From Mesorhizobium qingshengii (GTDB lineage: Bacteria > Pseudomonadota > Alphaproteobacteria > Rhizobiales > Rhizobiaceae), in NCBI RefSeq assembly GCF_900103325.1, contig NZ_FMXM01000021.1, forward strand, positions 62,001-126,000: a DNA stretch of 64,000 nucleotides, given 5' to 3'. This document shows, in pieces, positions 49,829 to 58,886 of this stretch. The translations under genes were made by a program, and so were the position numbers. The first letter of the stretch is position 1. The number at the start of each line of letters is the position of its first letter. The notes below the pieces were generated by a model that did not search any database, was not told the DNA's origin, and worked only from the letters and a program-made list of their open reading frames with translations.

Positions 49829-49854
49829 GAGCATCCGGTGCCGGACGAAGTGGC

Positions 49855-51456
49855 CTAGCGATCGAGCAGTGCCTGCAGCGTCTCGATGCGGTCCGCCTCG
49901 TTGGCCGGCTTGTCCCAGCGCAGCCGTGAAATGCGGGGAAAGCGCATGGCAACACCGGATTTGTGCCGGGTCGAGCGGTTGAGCCCCTCGAAGGCGACTT
50001 CCAGTACCAGGCCGTTGTCGCGGTCGGCCCGCACCGAGCGCACCGGTCCGAAGCGTTCGACCGTGTTGTCGCGGACATATTTGTCGATCTGCTTCAGCTC
50101 TTCATCGGTGAAGCCGAAATAGGCCTTGCCGACCGGCACCAGTTCCTCCTCGCCTTCCCCGCCGGACCAGACGCCGAACGTGTAGTCCGAGTAGAAGCTC
50201 GAACGCTTGCCGTGGCCACGTTGGGCGTACATCAGCACCGCATCCACCGTGTGCGGATCGCGTTTCCACTTGAACCAGGGACCTTTCGGCCGGCCGGCGA
50301 CATAAGGTGAGTCCCAGCGCTTCAGCATCACGCCTTCGATGACCGGGTGCGGCGGCGCCCGGCGCAGGTCCTCCAGCGCTTGCCAATCCTCGAATTGGAC
50401 GAACGGCGACAGATCGAAGCGGCTCGGATCGAGCGTCTTCACGAAGGTTTCGAGATGGCCGCGCCGCTCGCGAAACGGCAAGGCGCGCAAATCCTCATCG
50501 CCGATCTGCAGCAAATCGTAACAGCGCATGAACGCCGGGTACTGCTGCTGCATCTTTGTGGTCACCGTCTTGCGGTTCAGCCGCTGCTGCAGATCCGAAA
50601 AGGTCCCCGTCGCTTCTTGGGGATCGCCGACCAGCAGTTCGCCGTCGAGGACAGCGGAAAAATGCATGGCGTCGGCGAGGTCTGGAAAGGCGCCGGAGAC
50701 ATCGTCGCCGGTGCGCGAATAGAGCCGGCGACTGCCGCCTTCGGCTGCGGCCTGGACACGGATGCCGTCCCATTTCCACTCGGCCGCATAGTCCGCGGGG
50801 GCAAGCTTTTCGAGATCGCCATCGCCGACCGGGTTCGACAGCATCACCGGTTTGAACAGCGCCATCGCCGTGCTTTGTGGTTTTTCGGCCTTGCCTTCCA
50901 GCCACGCGAACAGCCCCGTGTAAGGCGGCGACAGTCCGTGCCAGAGTTCCTCGATCTCGGCGACATCGACCTTGCCGAAATCCGCCAGAGCCTGTTTGGC
51001 AAGCCGCGCCGATACGCCGATCCGCAGGCCCCCGGTGACCAGCTTGATGATGGCAAAGCGCGCCGAGATGCCGGCGTTGTCGAGCAGCCCGGCCAGCACC
51101 TTCGGTCCATCGGAGCGGCTTGCCGCCTGCAGTTTCGCCGCGACCTCGCCAAGCGTTGGCTCACGGTTCGGAATGTTTCCGGGCGATTGCGGCCAGACCA
51201 GCGACACCGTTTCAGCGAGATCGCCGACGTAGTCGTAGGAATAGCCGAACAGCACCGCGTCCATGCGTTCGGTGACCAAAGCACGCAGCATCGCCGGCTT
51301 GACCGCGGCTAGGTTGAGGTCGCCGGTGATGGCGGCCAGCGCCAGGCCGCGGTCGGGATCCTCGACGCTGCGGAAATAGTCGGTCAGCAAGGTCAGCTTG
51401 CCGTTGCGCGACGGCGTCAGCACGAGGCGGTCGAGAAGCTCTGCGAAGCGGTTCAT
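49855..51456 (-). CDS. ATP-dependent DNA ligase (LigC/LigB-like)
   Basis: 533-residue ligase. An N-terminal DNA-binding domain covers about residues 1-190. The nucleotidyltransferase motif I is EWKWDGIR with catalytic K228, followed by motif III (AVLDGELLV), motif IV (EGVMLKRWDSPY) and motif V (WFKWKRD). The oligonucleotide-binding domain ends in KSGVAMRFPRISRLRWDK. It seals nicks using ATP, separate from the essential NAD-dependent LigA. It follows the exonuclease gene by 4 bp, the usual bacterial pairing for a repair operon. The Lhr-type helicase often found with them is not adjacent. Confidence 0.93.
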   Translation of the reverse strand: MNRFAELLDRLVLTPSRNGKLTLLTDYFRSVEDPDRGLALAAITGDLNLAAVKPAMLRALVTERMDAVLFGYSYDYVGDLAETVSLVWPQSPGNIPNREPTLGEVAAKLQAASRSDGPKVLAGLLDNAGISARFAIIKLVTGGLRIGVSARLAKQALADFGKVDVAEIEELWHGLSPPYTGLFAWLEGKAEKPQSTAMALFKPVMLSNPVGDGDLEKLAPADYAAEWKWDGIRVQAAAEGGSRRLYSRTGDDVSGAFPDLADAMHFSAVLDGELLVGDPQEATGTFSDLQQRLNRKTVTTKMQQQYPAFMRCYDLLQIGDEDLRALPFRERRGHLETFVKTLDPSRFDLSPFVQFEDWQALEDLRRAPPHPVIEGVMLKRWDSPYVAGRPKGPWFKWKRDPHTVDAVLMYAQRGHGKRSSFYSDYTFGVWSGGEGEEELVPVGKAYFGFTDEELKQIDKYVRDNTVERFGPVRSVRADRDNGLVLEVAFEGLNRSTRHKSGVAMRFPRISRLRWDKPANEADRIETLQALLDR

Positions 51457-51460
51457 GCCA

Positions 51461-52468
51461 TCAATCGCCCTCGTCCTCATAGCCGACAAGGTGCAGTGGC
51501 CGGGCGGCTATGCCTTCGAGCTCGCACCAGCGCACCAGCGCTTCCTCGCGGCCATGCGTCACCCAGATCTCCTCGGCTCCGGTCTCCTTGATGGTGCCGG
51601 TCAGCTCGTCCCAGTCGGCGTGGTCCGAGATGATCAGCGGCAGCTCGACGCCGCCCTGCTTGGCGCGCTGGCGGATGCGCATCCAGCCCGATGCGAAGCA
51701 GGATATCGGATCGGGAAAGCGCCGCGCCCAGCGGTCGGCGAAGGCCGATGGCGGACCAACGACGATGGCGCCGGCGAAATCTTGCCTGCCGCCCTCCACC
51801 GTTGCCGGTTCGAGCGTCCCGAGGTCGATGCCCTGGCCCTGGTAATACTCGCTGAGTCTCGCCAGCGCGCCATGGATGTAGATCGGCCTGTCGTAGCCGG
51901 CGTCGCGCAACAGCCGCATCACCCGCTGCGCCTTGCCGAGCGCATAGGCGCCGACCAGATGCGAGCGCTCGGGAAACTGCGCCGCCGATTTCAGCAGCCG
52001 CGCGATTTCCTCGGTGTCGGGCGGATGGCGGAACACCGGCAGGCCGAAGGTTGCTTCGGTGATGAACACGTCGCACTGGATCGGCTCGAATGGCCGACAC
52101 GTTGCGTCCTTCTGCCGCTTGTAGTCGCCGGAAGCGACGATGCGCGTGCCCTGGTGCTCGACGGCGATCTGCGCCGAGCCCAGCACATGGCCGGCCGGAT
52201 GGAAGCGGACGCTGACACCGTCGAGGACAATCGTCTCGCCGAGCCGTGCTGCTTGCGTCGTGTCGGCAAACTGCTCGCCATAGCGCAAGCCCATGATGTC
52301 GAGCGTCTGCTGCGTCGCCAGCACCGAGCGGTGGCCGGAACGCGCATGGTCGGAATGGCCGTGCGTGATCAGCGCCCGATTCACCGGCCGCACCGGGTCG
52401 ATGAAGAAATCGCCCGGCGGGCAATAGAGGCCCTCGGGCCGGGGATGGAGCAGGTCGCTGGCGCGCAT
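51461..52468 (-). CDS. Ligase-associated DNA exonuclease (metallo-beta-lactamase fold)
   Basis: 335-residue protein of the MBL/beta-CASP-like family that accompanies ATP-dependent ligases. The metal motif is LITHGHSDHARSG near residue 35. Further ligands are in HPAGHVLGSAQ near residue 88 and in SGDYKRQ and ISDHADWDEL. ATG 52468 begins at the conserved RASDLLHPRPEGLYCP start. It is likely a DNA end-processing nuclease acting with the ligase. Confidence 0.9.
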   Translation of the reverse strand: MRASDLLHPRPEGLYCPPGDFFIDPVRPVNRALITHGHSDHARSGHRSVLATQQTLDIMGLRYGEQFADTTQAARLGETIVLDGVSVRFHPAGHVLGSAQIAVEHQGTRIVASGDYKRQKDATCRPFEPIQCDVFITEATFGLPVFRHPPDTEEIARLLKSAAQFPERSHLVGAYALGKAQRVMRLLRDAGYDRPIYIHGALARLSEYYQGQGIDLGTLEPATVEGGRQDFAGAIVVGPPSAFADRWARRFPDPISCFASGWMRIRQRAKQGGVELPLIISDHADWDELTGTIKETGAEEIWVTHGREEALVRWCELEGIAARPLHLVGYEDEGD

Positions 52469-52575
52469 GTTTCTCCAAGATAGGATATAATTCCGCCACG
52501 GGAAGCCTGTAGTCAGAGACTGCTGACTCCCGCATACAGCATCGGCGGCTGCATTTGCCGACAGGACCCATCGCC

Positions 52576-53493
52576 ATGAAACCGCTACAGGCCTCGTCCG
52601 GCGACTTGAACGCCGATCGCCGCGCCGATTATGCCGAGATGCTTTGTGCGGACGGCGATCATACGGCGGCGGCCGAATTGCTGCTCGGCGCGCTGGAGCT
52701 GACGCCGCAATGGGCGATGGGCTGGTTTCGCCTCGGCGAAATGCAGCAGGCTGCCGGTGCGCCGGATCTGGCTGCGCAGGCGTGGACGATGTCGCTGCAA
52801 CTCGATCCGACGGATCGTCAGGGTGCCGCACTGAACCTGCAATTGATTGGCAAGGCGCCGGCCGCCGATGCGCTCCCCAGTGCCTTCGTCGAGACGCTGT
52901 TCGACCACTACGCCGAAAGCTTCGATGAATCGCTGGTCGAGAAGCTGGGTTACCGGCTGCCGCAGTTGCTCGATCAGGCTATCCGGACGGCAAGGCCGGG
53001 CCGCTTCCCGCTGGTGCTCGACCTCGGCTGCGGCACCGGCCTGATGGGGCAAAGGCTTCGGCCGATCGCCGATCGGCTGGAGGGGTACGACATTTCGGCC
53101 AGGATGCTGAAGCAGGCGCGGGCCAAGGGTGTCTACGATTTCCTGGGCAAGGCCGATTTGCGGGATTTTTCCTATGCCGGCCCGAAAGCGCAACTGGTGA
53201 CGGTGGCCGATGTCTTCATCTATGTCGGCGCGCTGGACGGTGTGGTGAAGACGATGGCCGGCTTGCTGACCGAAGATGGCCTGTTCGCCTTTTCCGTCGA
53301 GAAATTGGCCGGCGATGGCGATTTCGTATTGCTGCCATCGCGTCGCTACGCGCATTCGCAACATCATGTGCGTGAAGTTCTGGCTGCCAACGGGTTTTCG
53401 GTCCTGTCGCTGGAAACAACCGTGATCCGGCAGGATCGCCGGGAACCGGTCGAAGGGCTGGTCGTTGTGGCGGGCAGGCTGCCGGCAGGTTGA
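52576..53493 (+). CDS. TPR-containing SAM-dependent methyltransferase
   Basis: 305-residue protein. Residues 15-85 form two tetratricopeptide-like helices pairs (AAELLLGALELTPQWAMGWF, AAQAWTMSLQLDPTDRQGA). Residues ~110-300 are a class I methyltransferase with LVLDLGCGTGLMGQRL at 147-161. ATG 52576 with AGGA upstream is chosen; an upstream in-frame start would add seven residues. Similar proteins are annotated as methyltransferases of unknown target. It is divergent from the exonuclease gene. Confidence 0.85.
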   Translation: MKPLQASSGDLNADRRADYAEMLCADGDHTAAAELLLGALELTPQWAMGWFRLGEMQQAAGAPDLAAQAWTMSLQLDPTDRQGAALNLQLIGKAPAADALPSAFVETLFDHYAESFDESLVEKLGYRLPQLLDQAIRTARPGRFPLVLDLGCGTGLMGQRLRPIADRLEGYDISARMLKQARAKGVYDFLGKADLRDFSYAGPKAQLVTVADVFIYVGALDGVVKTMAGLLTEDGLFAFSVEKLAGDGDFVLLPSRRYAHSQHHVREVLAANGFSVLSLETTVIRQDRREPVEGLVVVAGRLPAG

Positions 53494-53614
53494 AAGCCAA
53501 TCCTGATTCGTCATCCTCGCGGACATCGGCGTTGCGAAAAAGTCTGATTTGCGTGCGCGACTGATATTTGCGATCTGGTCGCATCAGGGCGGGATATCAG
53601 GAGGAGCATATCAG

Positions 53615-53974
53615 ATGCGCTGGAACATGATTGTCTTGGCATCTTGCCTGGCCACCGCCGGCTGCGTGGGCAATTCGATGTCCGAGAGGCAGGACGCCAA
53701 CATACAGTCCTCCCTGCAGTATGACAGCGTCCCGTGCGACCAGTTGCTCGCGCAGCGCAACGGATTGGCGCAGCAATACCATCTGTCGACGGAAGCCAAG
53801 CCGACATTCTCCAACCCGGCGATGGGCTTTGGCCCGTTCACGCCGGACATGCGCTCCAAGGCCAAGCGCGATGCCGACCAGGCGACCGGCGAGATCGATG
53901 CCATGAACCGGTCGATCGACCGCCGCGATTGCGGCCACCCGGACAAGCAGAAGAAGTTGGCCCTGCCGGGTTAG
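53615..53974 (+). CDS. Small putative lipoprotein
   Basis: 119-residue protein with a short hydrophobic N-terminus and a lipobox-like LATAGC, which would place the lipid-modified Cys at residue 17. The mature part is polar with DSVPCDQLLAQRNGLAQQY and a second Cys in RRDCGHP. It has a strong GGAGGAG ribosome site. I do not recognise a family. Codon use is normal for the region. Confidence 0.7.
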   Translation: MRWNMIVLASCLATAGCVGNSMSERQDANIQSSLQYDSVPCDQLLAQRNGLAQQYHLSTEAKPTFSNPAMGFGPFTPDMRSKAKRDADQATGEIDAMNRSIDRRDCGHPDKQKKLALPG

Positions 53975-53978
53975 GGCA

Positions 53979-54010
53979 GGATCCGAAAAGTGGAATCCGG
54001 TTTTCGGACG
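53979..54010. repeat. Short RIME-like inverted repeat
   Basis: TCCGAAAA (53982-53989) pairs with TTTTCGGA (54001-54008) around an 11-nt loop, directly between the convergent lipoprotein and dehydrogenase genes. The GGAATCCGGTTTTCGGA tail is a common intergenic pattern in rhizobia. It may act as a bidirectional transcription end. Confidence 0.5.
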
Positions 54011-54017
54011 CGGCGTT

Positions 54018-54959
54018 CTAATACCCCGCTTTGCGGTCCACCAGATTATCGAGCTTTTCGCCCCGTTCGAAGGCATCCATCTGGCGCAGCATGATCGGCG
54101 CCAGGTGAACAGGGTCGGAGGTCGCGGCCGTGTGTGGCGTCACGAACACCTTGGGATGGCTCCACAACGGACTGGTCTTCGGCAACGGTTCGACCTCGAA
54201 CACGTCCAGACTCGCTTCCTTCAGCGTGCCGTCATCCAGCGCCCGCAAAATGTCGGCGTCCTTCTGCAGGCGGCCGCGTCCGGCATTGATCAGCACCGAG
54301 CCGCCAAGACCGTTCCGTTTCCTCAGCTCCTTCAGCACCCCGTAGTTGATGATACCGCGGGTGTCTGGCGTCAGTGGCAGCAGCACCACCAGAATATCGG
54401 TCGCCTTGAGGAAAGGGATCAATCCGGCCTCGCCGGAGTAGGTCTCAACCCCGTCCATCGGTCGGTCGCTGCGCGACCAGCCATTGACGGCAAAGCCGAG
54501 CGACAAAAGCACCGAGGCTGCGGCGCGGCCGAGATTGCCGAGTCCCATGATGCCGACGGAAATGTCGCCGGCCGGCCTCTGCTGCGGCTCATGCCAGATT
54601 TTCTTCGGCTGCTGCGACCGGTAGAGCAGACCCTGGCGATGGTGATCGAGCACCCGCCAGACGACATATTCGGTCATGTACTGGGTGAGGTTGTCGGCGA
54701 CGACCTTGACGATCGGCACATCGGGCAGGCCGGGATCGGCGAAGATATGGTCGACGCCGGCACCGATCGAGAAGATGGCGCGCAGATTGGGCAGCGACGC
54801 CAGAATGTTCGGCTTCTGCTTCCACACCACGGCATAGGTGATCGAGGGGTCTTTGGCGCCATCCGGCTCCAGCACCACCTCGCGTTCCGCCGACAACAGT
54901 TCGCGCCAGCGCTGCGGATGAAAGCCGGTGACGGCAAGCAGGATACGGCCTTTTTCCAT
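54018..54959 (-). CDS. D-2-hydroxyacid dehydrogenase (glyoxylate/hydroxypyruvate reductase A-like)
   Basis: 313-residue NAD(P)-dependent enzyme. The cofactor loop GIMGLGNLGRAAASVL lies near residue 140. The catalytic residues appear in INAGRGRLQKDADIL (Arg), SLDVFEVEPLP (Glu) and VTPHTAATS (His). The length and the N-terminal half resemble GhrA-type reductases of glyoxylate and hydroxypyruvate. It follows the Yej transport genes on the same strand by 29 bp and may belong to that transcript. Confidence 0.88.
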   Translation of the reverse strand: MEKGRILLAVTGFHPQRWRELLSAEREVVLEPDGAKDPSITYAVVWKQKPNILASLPNLRAIFSIGAGVDHIFADPGLPDVPIVKVVADNLTQYMTEYVVWRVLDHHRQGLLYRSQQPKKIWHEPQQRPAGDISVGIMGLGNLGRAAASVLLSLGFAVNGWSRSDRPMDGVETYSGEAGLIPFLKATDILVVLLPLTPDTRGIINYGVLKELRKRNGLGGSVLINAGRGRLQKDADILRALDDGTLKEASLDVFEVEPLPKTSPLWSHPKVFVTPHTAATSDPVHLAPIMLRQMDAFERGEKLDNLVDRKAGY

Positions 54960-54988
54960 CGCGATCTTCTAGTCCCTCTTTACGCAAA

Positions 54989-56620
54989 TCACTGGCTGAC
55001 GATCCCGACCGGGGCCGTCTCTATCTTGAAGGCGGCCGAGATCAACGCCCGAGTATAGTCGGTTTGCGGATTTCCAAAAATCTGTTCGGAAGGGCCGGCT
55101 TCGACGATCTTGCCGTTGCGCATGACGATGACGTCATTGGCCAGCGCCCGGATGACCTTGAGGTCGTGACTGATGAAGAGATAGGCGAGGTCGTGCTTGG
55201 CCTGCAGGCTGCGCAACAGGTCGACGACCTGCGCCTGCACGCTCATGTCGAGCGCCGACGTCGGCTCGTCCAGCATGACGAAGCGTGGGTTGAGCACCAT
55301 GGCGCGCGCGATGGCGACACGCTGGCGCTGGCCGCCGGAAAACTCGTGCGGATAGCGGTTGCGTGTCGCCGGATCGAGGCCGACCTCGTTCAGCACGGCG
55401 GCCACTTTGTCGTCGCGCTGGTCGGGCGACAGCTTGGGTTCGTGGATCTTCAGGCCTTCCTCGATGATCTCGGCGATCGACATGCGCGGGCTGAGCGAGC
55501 CGAACGGGTCCTGGAAGACGATCTGCAATTCGCGCCTGAGCGGCCGCATGGCGTTGAAGGACAATTGGTTGATGTCGTGCCCGTTGAACTGGATGGTCCC
55601 GGTCGACGAGATCATGCGCGCCAGCGCCAGGCCGAGCGTCGTCTTGCCCGAGCCGGACTCGCCGACCACCCCAAGCGTCTGGCCGACACGCACGGTGACA
55701 TCGATGCCGTCGACCGCCTTCACATTGTCGACCGTGCGGCGGAAGAAACCCTGCTTGATCGGAAACCAGACCTTGATGTCCTTGCCCGTCATCACCGGCT
55801 TGGCGGCGGCATTGGCCGCCGGCGGTTTGCCTTTCGGCTCGGCCGCCAGCAAATGCCGCGTATAGGCATGCTGCGGATTGGCGAAGATCTCCTTGGTTGG
55901 TCCGGTCTCGACGATCTTGCCCTTGGTCATCACGCAGACCCGGTCGGCAATCTTGCGCACAATACCGAGATCGTGGGTGATGAACAGCATCGACATGCCC
56001 TTGCGGCTCTTCAAGCCGGCCAGCAGTTCGAGGATCTGCGCCTGCACGGTGACGTCGAGCGCCGTCGTCGGCTCGTCGGCGATCAGAAGTTCGGGTTCGT
56101 TGGCCAGCGCCATGGCGATCATGACGCGCTGGCGCTGACCGCCGGATAGCTGGTGCGGATAGGCATCGAGCCGCTTCTGCGGATCGCGAATACCGACCTC
56201 GTTGAGCAGTTCCAGCGTACGCGCCTTGGCCGGGCGGTCGGCCATGCCCTGATGCAGCTTCAGGATCTCGACGATTTGATGCTCGATCGTGTGCAGCGGG
56301 TTGAGCGAGGTCATCGGCTCCTGGAAGATCATGGTGATCTTGTTGCCGCGCACCTGCCGCAACTGCTTCTCGCTCATCGCAAGCAGGTCAGCGCCCCGGA
56401 ACAGGATCTTTCCCGAGGGGTGGCTGGCGCTCGGATAGGGCAAGAGCTTCAGCACCGACAGTGCAGACACCGATTTGCCGGAGCCGGATTCGCCGACGAG
56501 CGCCACCGTCTCGCCCTTGGCGATGTCGAAGGAGATGTGGTCGACCGCCATCGACTGGCCGCCGCCCTGGCCGAAGGCGACGCTGAGGTCCTGTACGCTG
56601 AGCAGGGGCGCTTCGCTCAT
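54989..56620 (-). CDS. yejF: Duplicated ABC ATPase YejF-like
   Basis: 543-residue protein with two complete ABC domains. The first (residues ~5-255) has GESGSGKSVSALSVL, LSGGQRQRVMIAMA and LLIADEPTTALD. The second (~275-540) has GESGSGKTTLGLAL, FSGGQRQRVAIARA and FVMLDEPTSALD. This fused form is characteristic of YejF, part of a peptide importer that also takes up microcin C in enterobacteria. ATG 56620 overlaps yejE by 4 bp. Confidence 0.9.
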   Translation of the reverse strand: MSEAPLLSVQDLSVAFGQGGGQSMAVDHISFDIAKGETVALVGESGSGKSVSALSVLKLLPYPSASHPSGKILFRGADLLAMSEKQLRQVRGNKITMIFQEPMTSLNPLHTIEHQIVEILKLHQGMADRPAKARTLELLNEVGIRDPQKRLDAYPHQLSGGQRQRVMIAMALANEPELLIADEPTTALDVTVQAQILELLAGLKSRKGMSMLFITHDLGIVRKIADRVCVMTKGKIVETGPTKEIFANPQHAYTRHLLAAEPKGKPPAANAAAKPVMTGKDIKVWFPIKQGFFRRTVDNVKAVDGIDVTVRVGQTLGVVGESGSGKTTLGLALARMISSTGTIQFNGHDINQLSFNAMRPLRRELQIVFQDPFGSLSPRMSIAEIIEEGLKIHEPKLSPDQRDDKVAAVLNEVGLDPATRNRYPHEFSGGQRQRVAIARAMVLNPRFVMLDEPTSALDMSVQAQVVDLLRSLQAKHDLAYLFISHDLKVIRALANDVIVMRNGKIVEAGPSEQIFGNPQTDYTRALISAAFKIETAPVGIVSQ

Positions 56621-57762
56621 CGGAACGTCTTGCGCGGATCGAAGGCGTCGCGCGTCGCCTCGCCGACGAAAACCAGCAGTGACAGCATCAGCGAAATGAC
56701 GACGAAACCGGAAATGCCGAGCCATGGCGCGTTGAGGTTGCGCTGCGCCTGCTTGAGCAGTTCGCCGAGCGAGGCGGAGCCGGGCGGCAGTCCAAAGCCG
56801 AGATAGTCGAGCGAGGTCAGCGTCGAGATCGAACCGCTGAGCAGGAACGGCAGGAAAGTCAATGTCGCCACCATGGCGTTGGGAAGGAGGTGCCGGAACA
56901 TGATGGTCAGGTTGGGCACGCCGAGCGCCCGGGCCGCGTTGACATACTCGAAGTTGCGGGCGCGCAGGAACTCGGCCCGCACCACGCCGACCAGCGCCAC
57001 CCAGGAGAACAGAAGCATCAGTCCGAGCAGGATGAAGAAGCCCGGCGGCAGGATGGCGGCGACGATGAGCAGGAGATAGAGCACCGGGATCGCCGACCAG
57101 ATTTCGATGAAGCGCTGGAACAGCAGATCGGTCCAGCCGCCGAAATAGCCTTGCACGGCGCCGGCCGCGACGCCGATCAATGCCGAGCCGGCGGTCAGGA
57201 TCAGGCCGAACAGCACCGAAATGCGGAAGCCGTAGATGACACGCGCCAGCACGTCACGGGCCTGGTCGTCGGTGCCAAGCCAGTTCCAGTTGCCGACGAT
57301 GCAGGCCGGGTCGGCCGCGCCTTGCGGGTACTGGTTGCAGCGTGTCTTGGCGTCGTACTCCCAGGACGGCCTGGCCGGTGCGGCTTCCGGAATGGCGTTG
57401 TTGACGGTCTGGTATGAGTAGCGCACCGGTGGCCAGATCATCCAGCCATTGGCGTTGATCTCGTCCTGGATCACCGGGTCGCGGTAGTCGGTGACGGCAT
57501 AGAAGCCGCCGAACTTTTCCTCGGGGTAGGCGACCAGCACCGGGAACAGGATCTCGCCCTTGTAGGAAGCGATGATCGGTTTGTCGTTGGCGATGAATTC
57601 GGCAAACAGCGACAGCACGAACAGGACGAGGAATATCCACAGCGACCAGTAGCCGCGCCGGTTGGCTTTGAAGTTCTGCAGGCGGCGCTTGTTGAGCGGC
57701 GACAGGAACGGCCGCTTGATCCGTGCGGGTGCCGTCTCCGCAGTGGCGCTGGCCTCCGACAT
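56617..57762 (-). CDS. yejE: ABC transporter permease YejE-like
   Basis: 381-residue permease. The N-terminal membrane segment follows RRGYWSLWIFLVLFVLSLFA. It is followed by the large periplasmic loop with EKFGGFYAVTDYRDP typical of YejE, then WLGTDDQARDVLARVIYGFR and the EAA-like loop RNFEYVNAARALGVPNLTIM. It overlaps yejB by one base. Confidence 0.92.
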   Translation of the reverse strand: MSEASATAETAPARIKRPFLSPLNKRRLQNFKANRRGYWSLWIFLVLFVLSLFAEFIANDKPIIASYKGEILFPVLVAYPEEKFGGFYAVTDYRDPVIQDEINANGWMIWPPVRYSYQTVNNAIPEAAPARPSWEYDAKTRCNQYPQGAADPACIVGNWNWLGTDDQARDVLARVIYGFRISVLFGLILTAGSALIGVAAGAVQGYFGGWTDLLFQRFIEIWSAIPVLYLLLIVAAILPPGFFILLGLMLLFSWVALVGVVRAEFLRARNFEYVNAARALGVPNLTIMFRHLLPNAMVATLTFLPFLLSGSISTLTSLDYLGFGLPPGSASLGELLKQAQRNLNAPWLGISGFVVISLMLSLLVFVGEATRDAFDPRKTFR

Positions 57763-58856
57763 CAGACGTCTCTCCGCTCGAAATCGATGCGCGGATCGAC
57801 CCAGGTGTAGAGCAGGTCGGACAGCAATCCGACGAACAGGCCGAGAAGCGAGAAGATGTAGAGATTGGCGAACACCACGGGATAGTCGCGTTCGACCACC
57901 GACCTGAAACCGAGCAGGCCGAGGCCATCGAGCGAAAAGATGTTCTCGATCAGCAGCGAGCCGGTGAAGAAGGCCGAGATGAAGGCGCCCGGAAAACCGG
58001 CGATGACGATCAGCATGGCATTACGGAATACGTGGCCGTAGAGCACCTGCCGTTCCGACAGGCCCTTGGCGCGCGCGGTCACCACATACTGCTTGCGGAT
58101 CTCTTCCAGGAACGAGTTCTTGGTCAACAGCGTGGTGGTGGCGAAAGCCGACAGCACCAGCGCCGTCAGCGGCAAGGTCATGTGCCAGAAATAGTCGACG
58201 ATCTTGCCCCACCAGGACAACTGGTCCCAATTGTCGGAGGTCAGGCCGCGCAGCGGAAACCAGTCCCAGAAGGACCCGCCGGCAAACAGCACCATCAGCA
58301 TGATGCCGAACAGGAAGCCTGGGATGGCATAGCCGACAATGACGACGCCGCTGGTCCAGACGTCGAACGGACTGCCGTCCTTGACCGCCTTGCGGATGCC
58401 GAGCGGGATCGAGATCATGTAGGAGAGAAGCGTGATCCACAGCCCGATGGAAATCGACACCGGCATTTTTTCCAGGATCAGGTCGAGCACCGAGATGTCG
58501 CGGAAATAGCTGTCGCCGAAATCGAAGCGGGCGTAGTTCCACAGCATCATGCCGAAGCGCTCGAGCGGTGGCTTGTCGAAGCCGAACTGCTTTTCCAGCT
58601 TCTTGATGAATTCCGGATCGAGGCCCTGCGCGCCGCGATATTTCGAACTGACGTCGCCGGCGACGTCCAAATTGCCGCCGCCCGCGTCGCCACCGCCGCC
58701 GCCGAGGCGATCGCTGCCGCCCTGGTTGGTCAGTTTGGCGATGACCTGCTCGACCGGACCGCCGGGCGCGAACTGGATGACGGCGAAGGATATCGCCATG
58801 ATGCCGAACAGGGTCGGGATCATCAAAAGGATGCGGCGCAGGATATAGGCGCCCAT
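57762..58856 (-). CDS. yejB: ABC transporter permease YejB-like
   Basis: 364-residue permease. It starts MGAYILRRILLMIPTLFGI, then QFAPGGPVEQVIAKL. The YejB-specific insert with a Gly/Asp-rich loop (GGGGGDAGGGNLDVAG near residue 52) precedes the core. The EAA loop is KQYVVTARAKGLSERQVLYG. It lies 30 bp after the second binding-protein gene. Confidence 0.92.
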   Translation of the reverse strand: MGAYILRRILLMIPTLFGIMAISFAVIQFAPGGPVEQVIAKLTNQGGSDRLGGGGGDAGGGNLDVAGDVSSKYRGAQGLDPEFIKKLEKQFGFDKPPLERFGMMLWNYARFDFGDSYFRDISVLDLILEKMPVSISIGLWITLLSYMISIPLGIRKAVKDGSPFDVWTSGVVIVGYAIPGFLFGIMLMVLFAGGSFWDWFPLRGLTSDNWDQLSWWGKIVDYFWHMTLPLTALVLSAFATTTLLTKNSFLEEIRKQYVVTARAKGLSERQVLYGHVFRNAMLIVIAGFPGAFISAFFTGSLLIENIFSLDGLGLLGFRSVVERDYPVVFANLYIFSLLGLFVGLLSDLLYTWVDPRIDFERRDV

Positions 58857-58886
58857 CAGGCTTTCTGCCCTCGTTGGACTGATATC

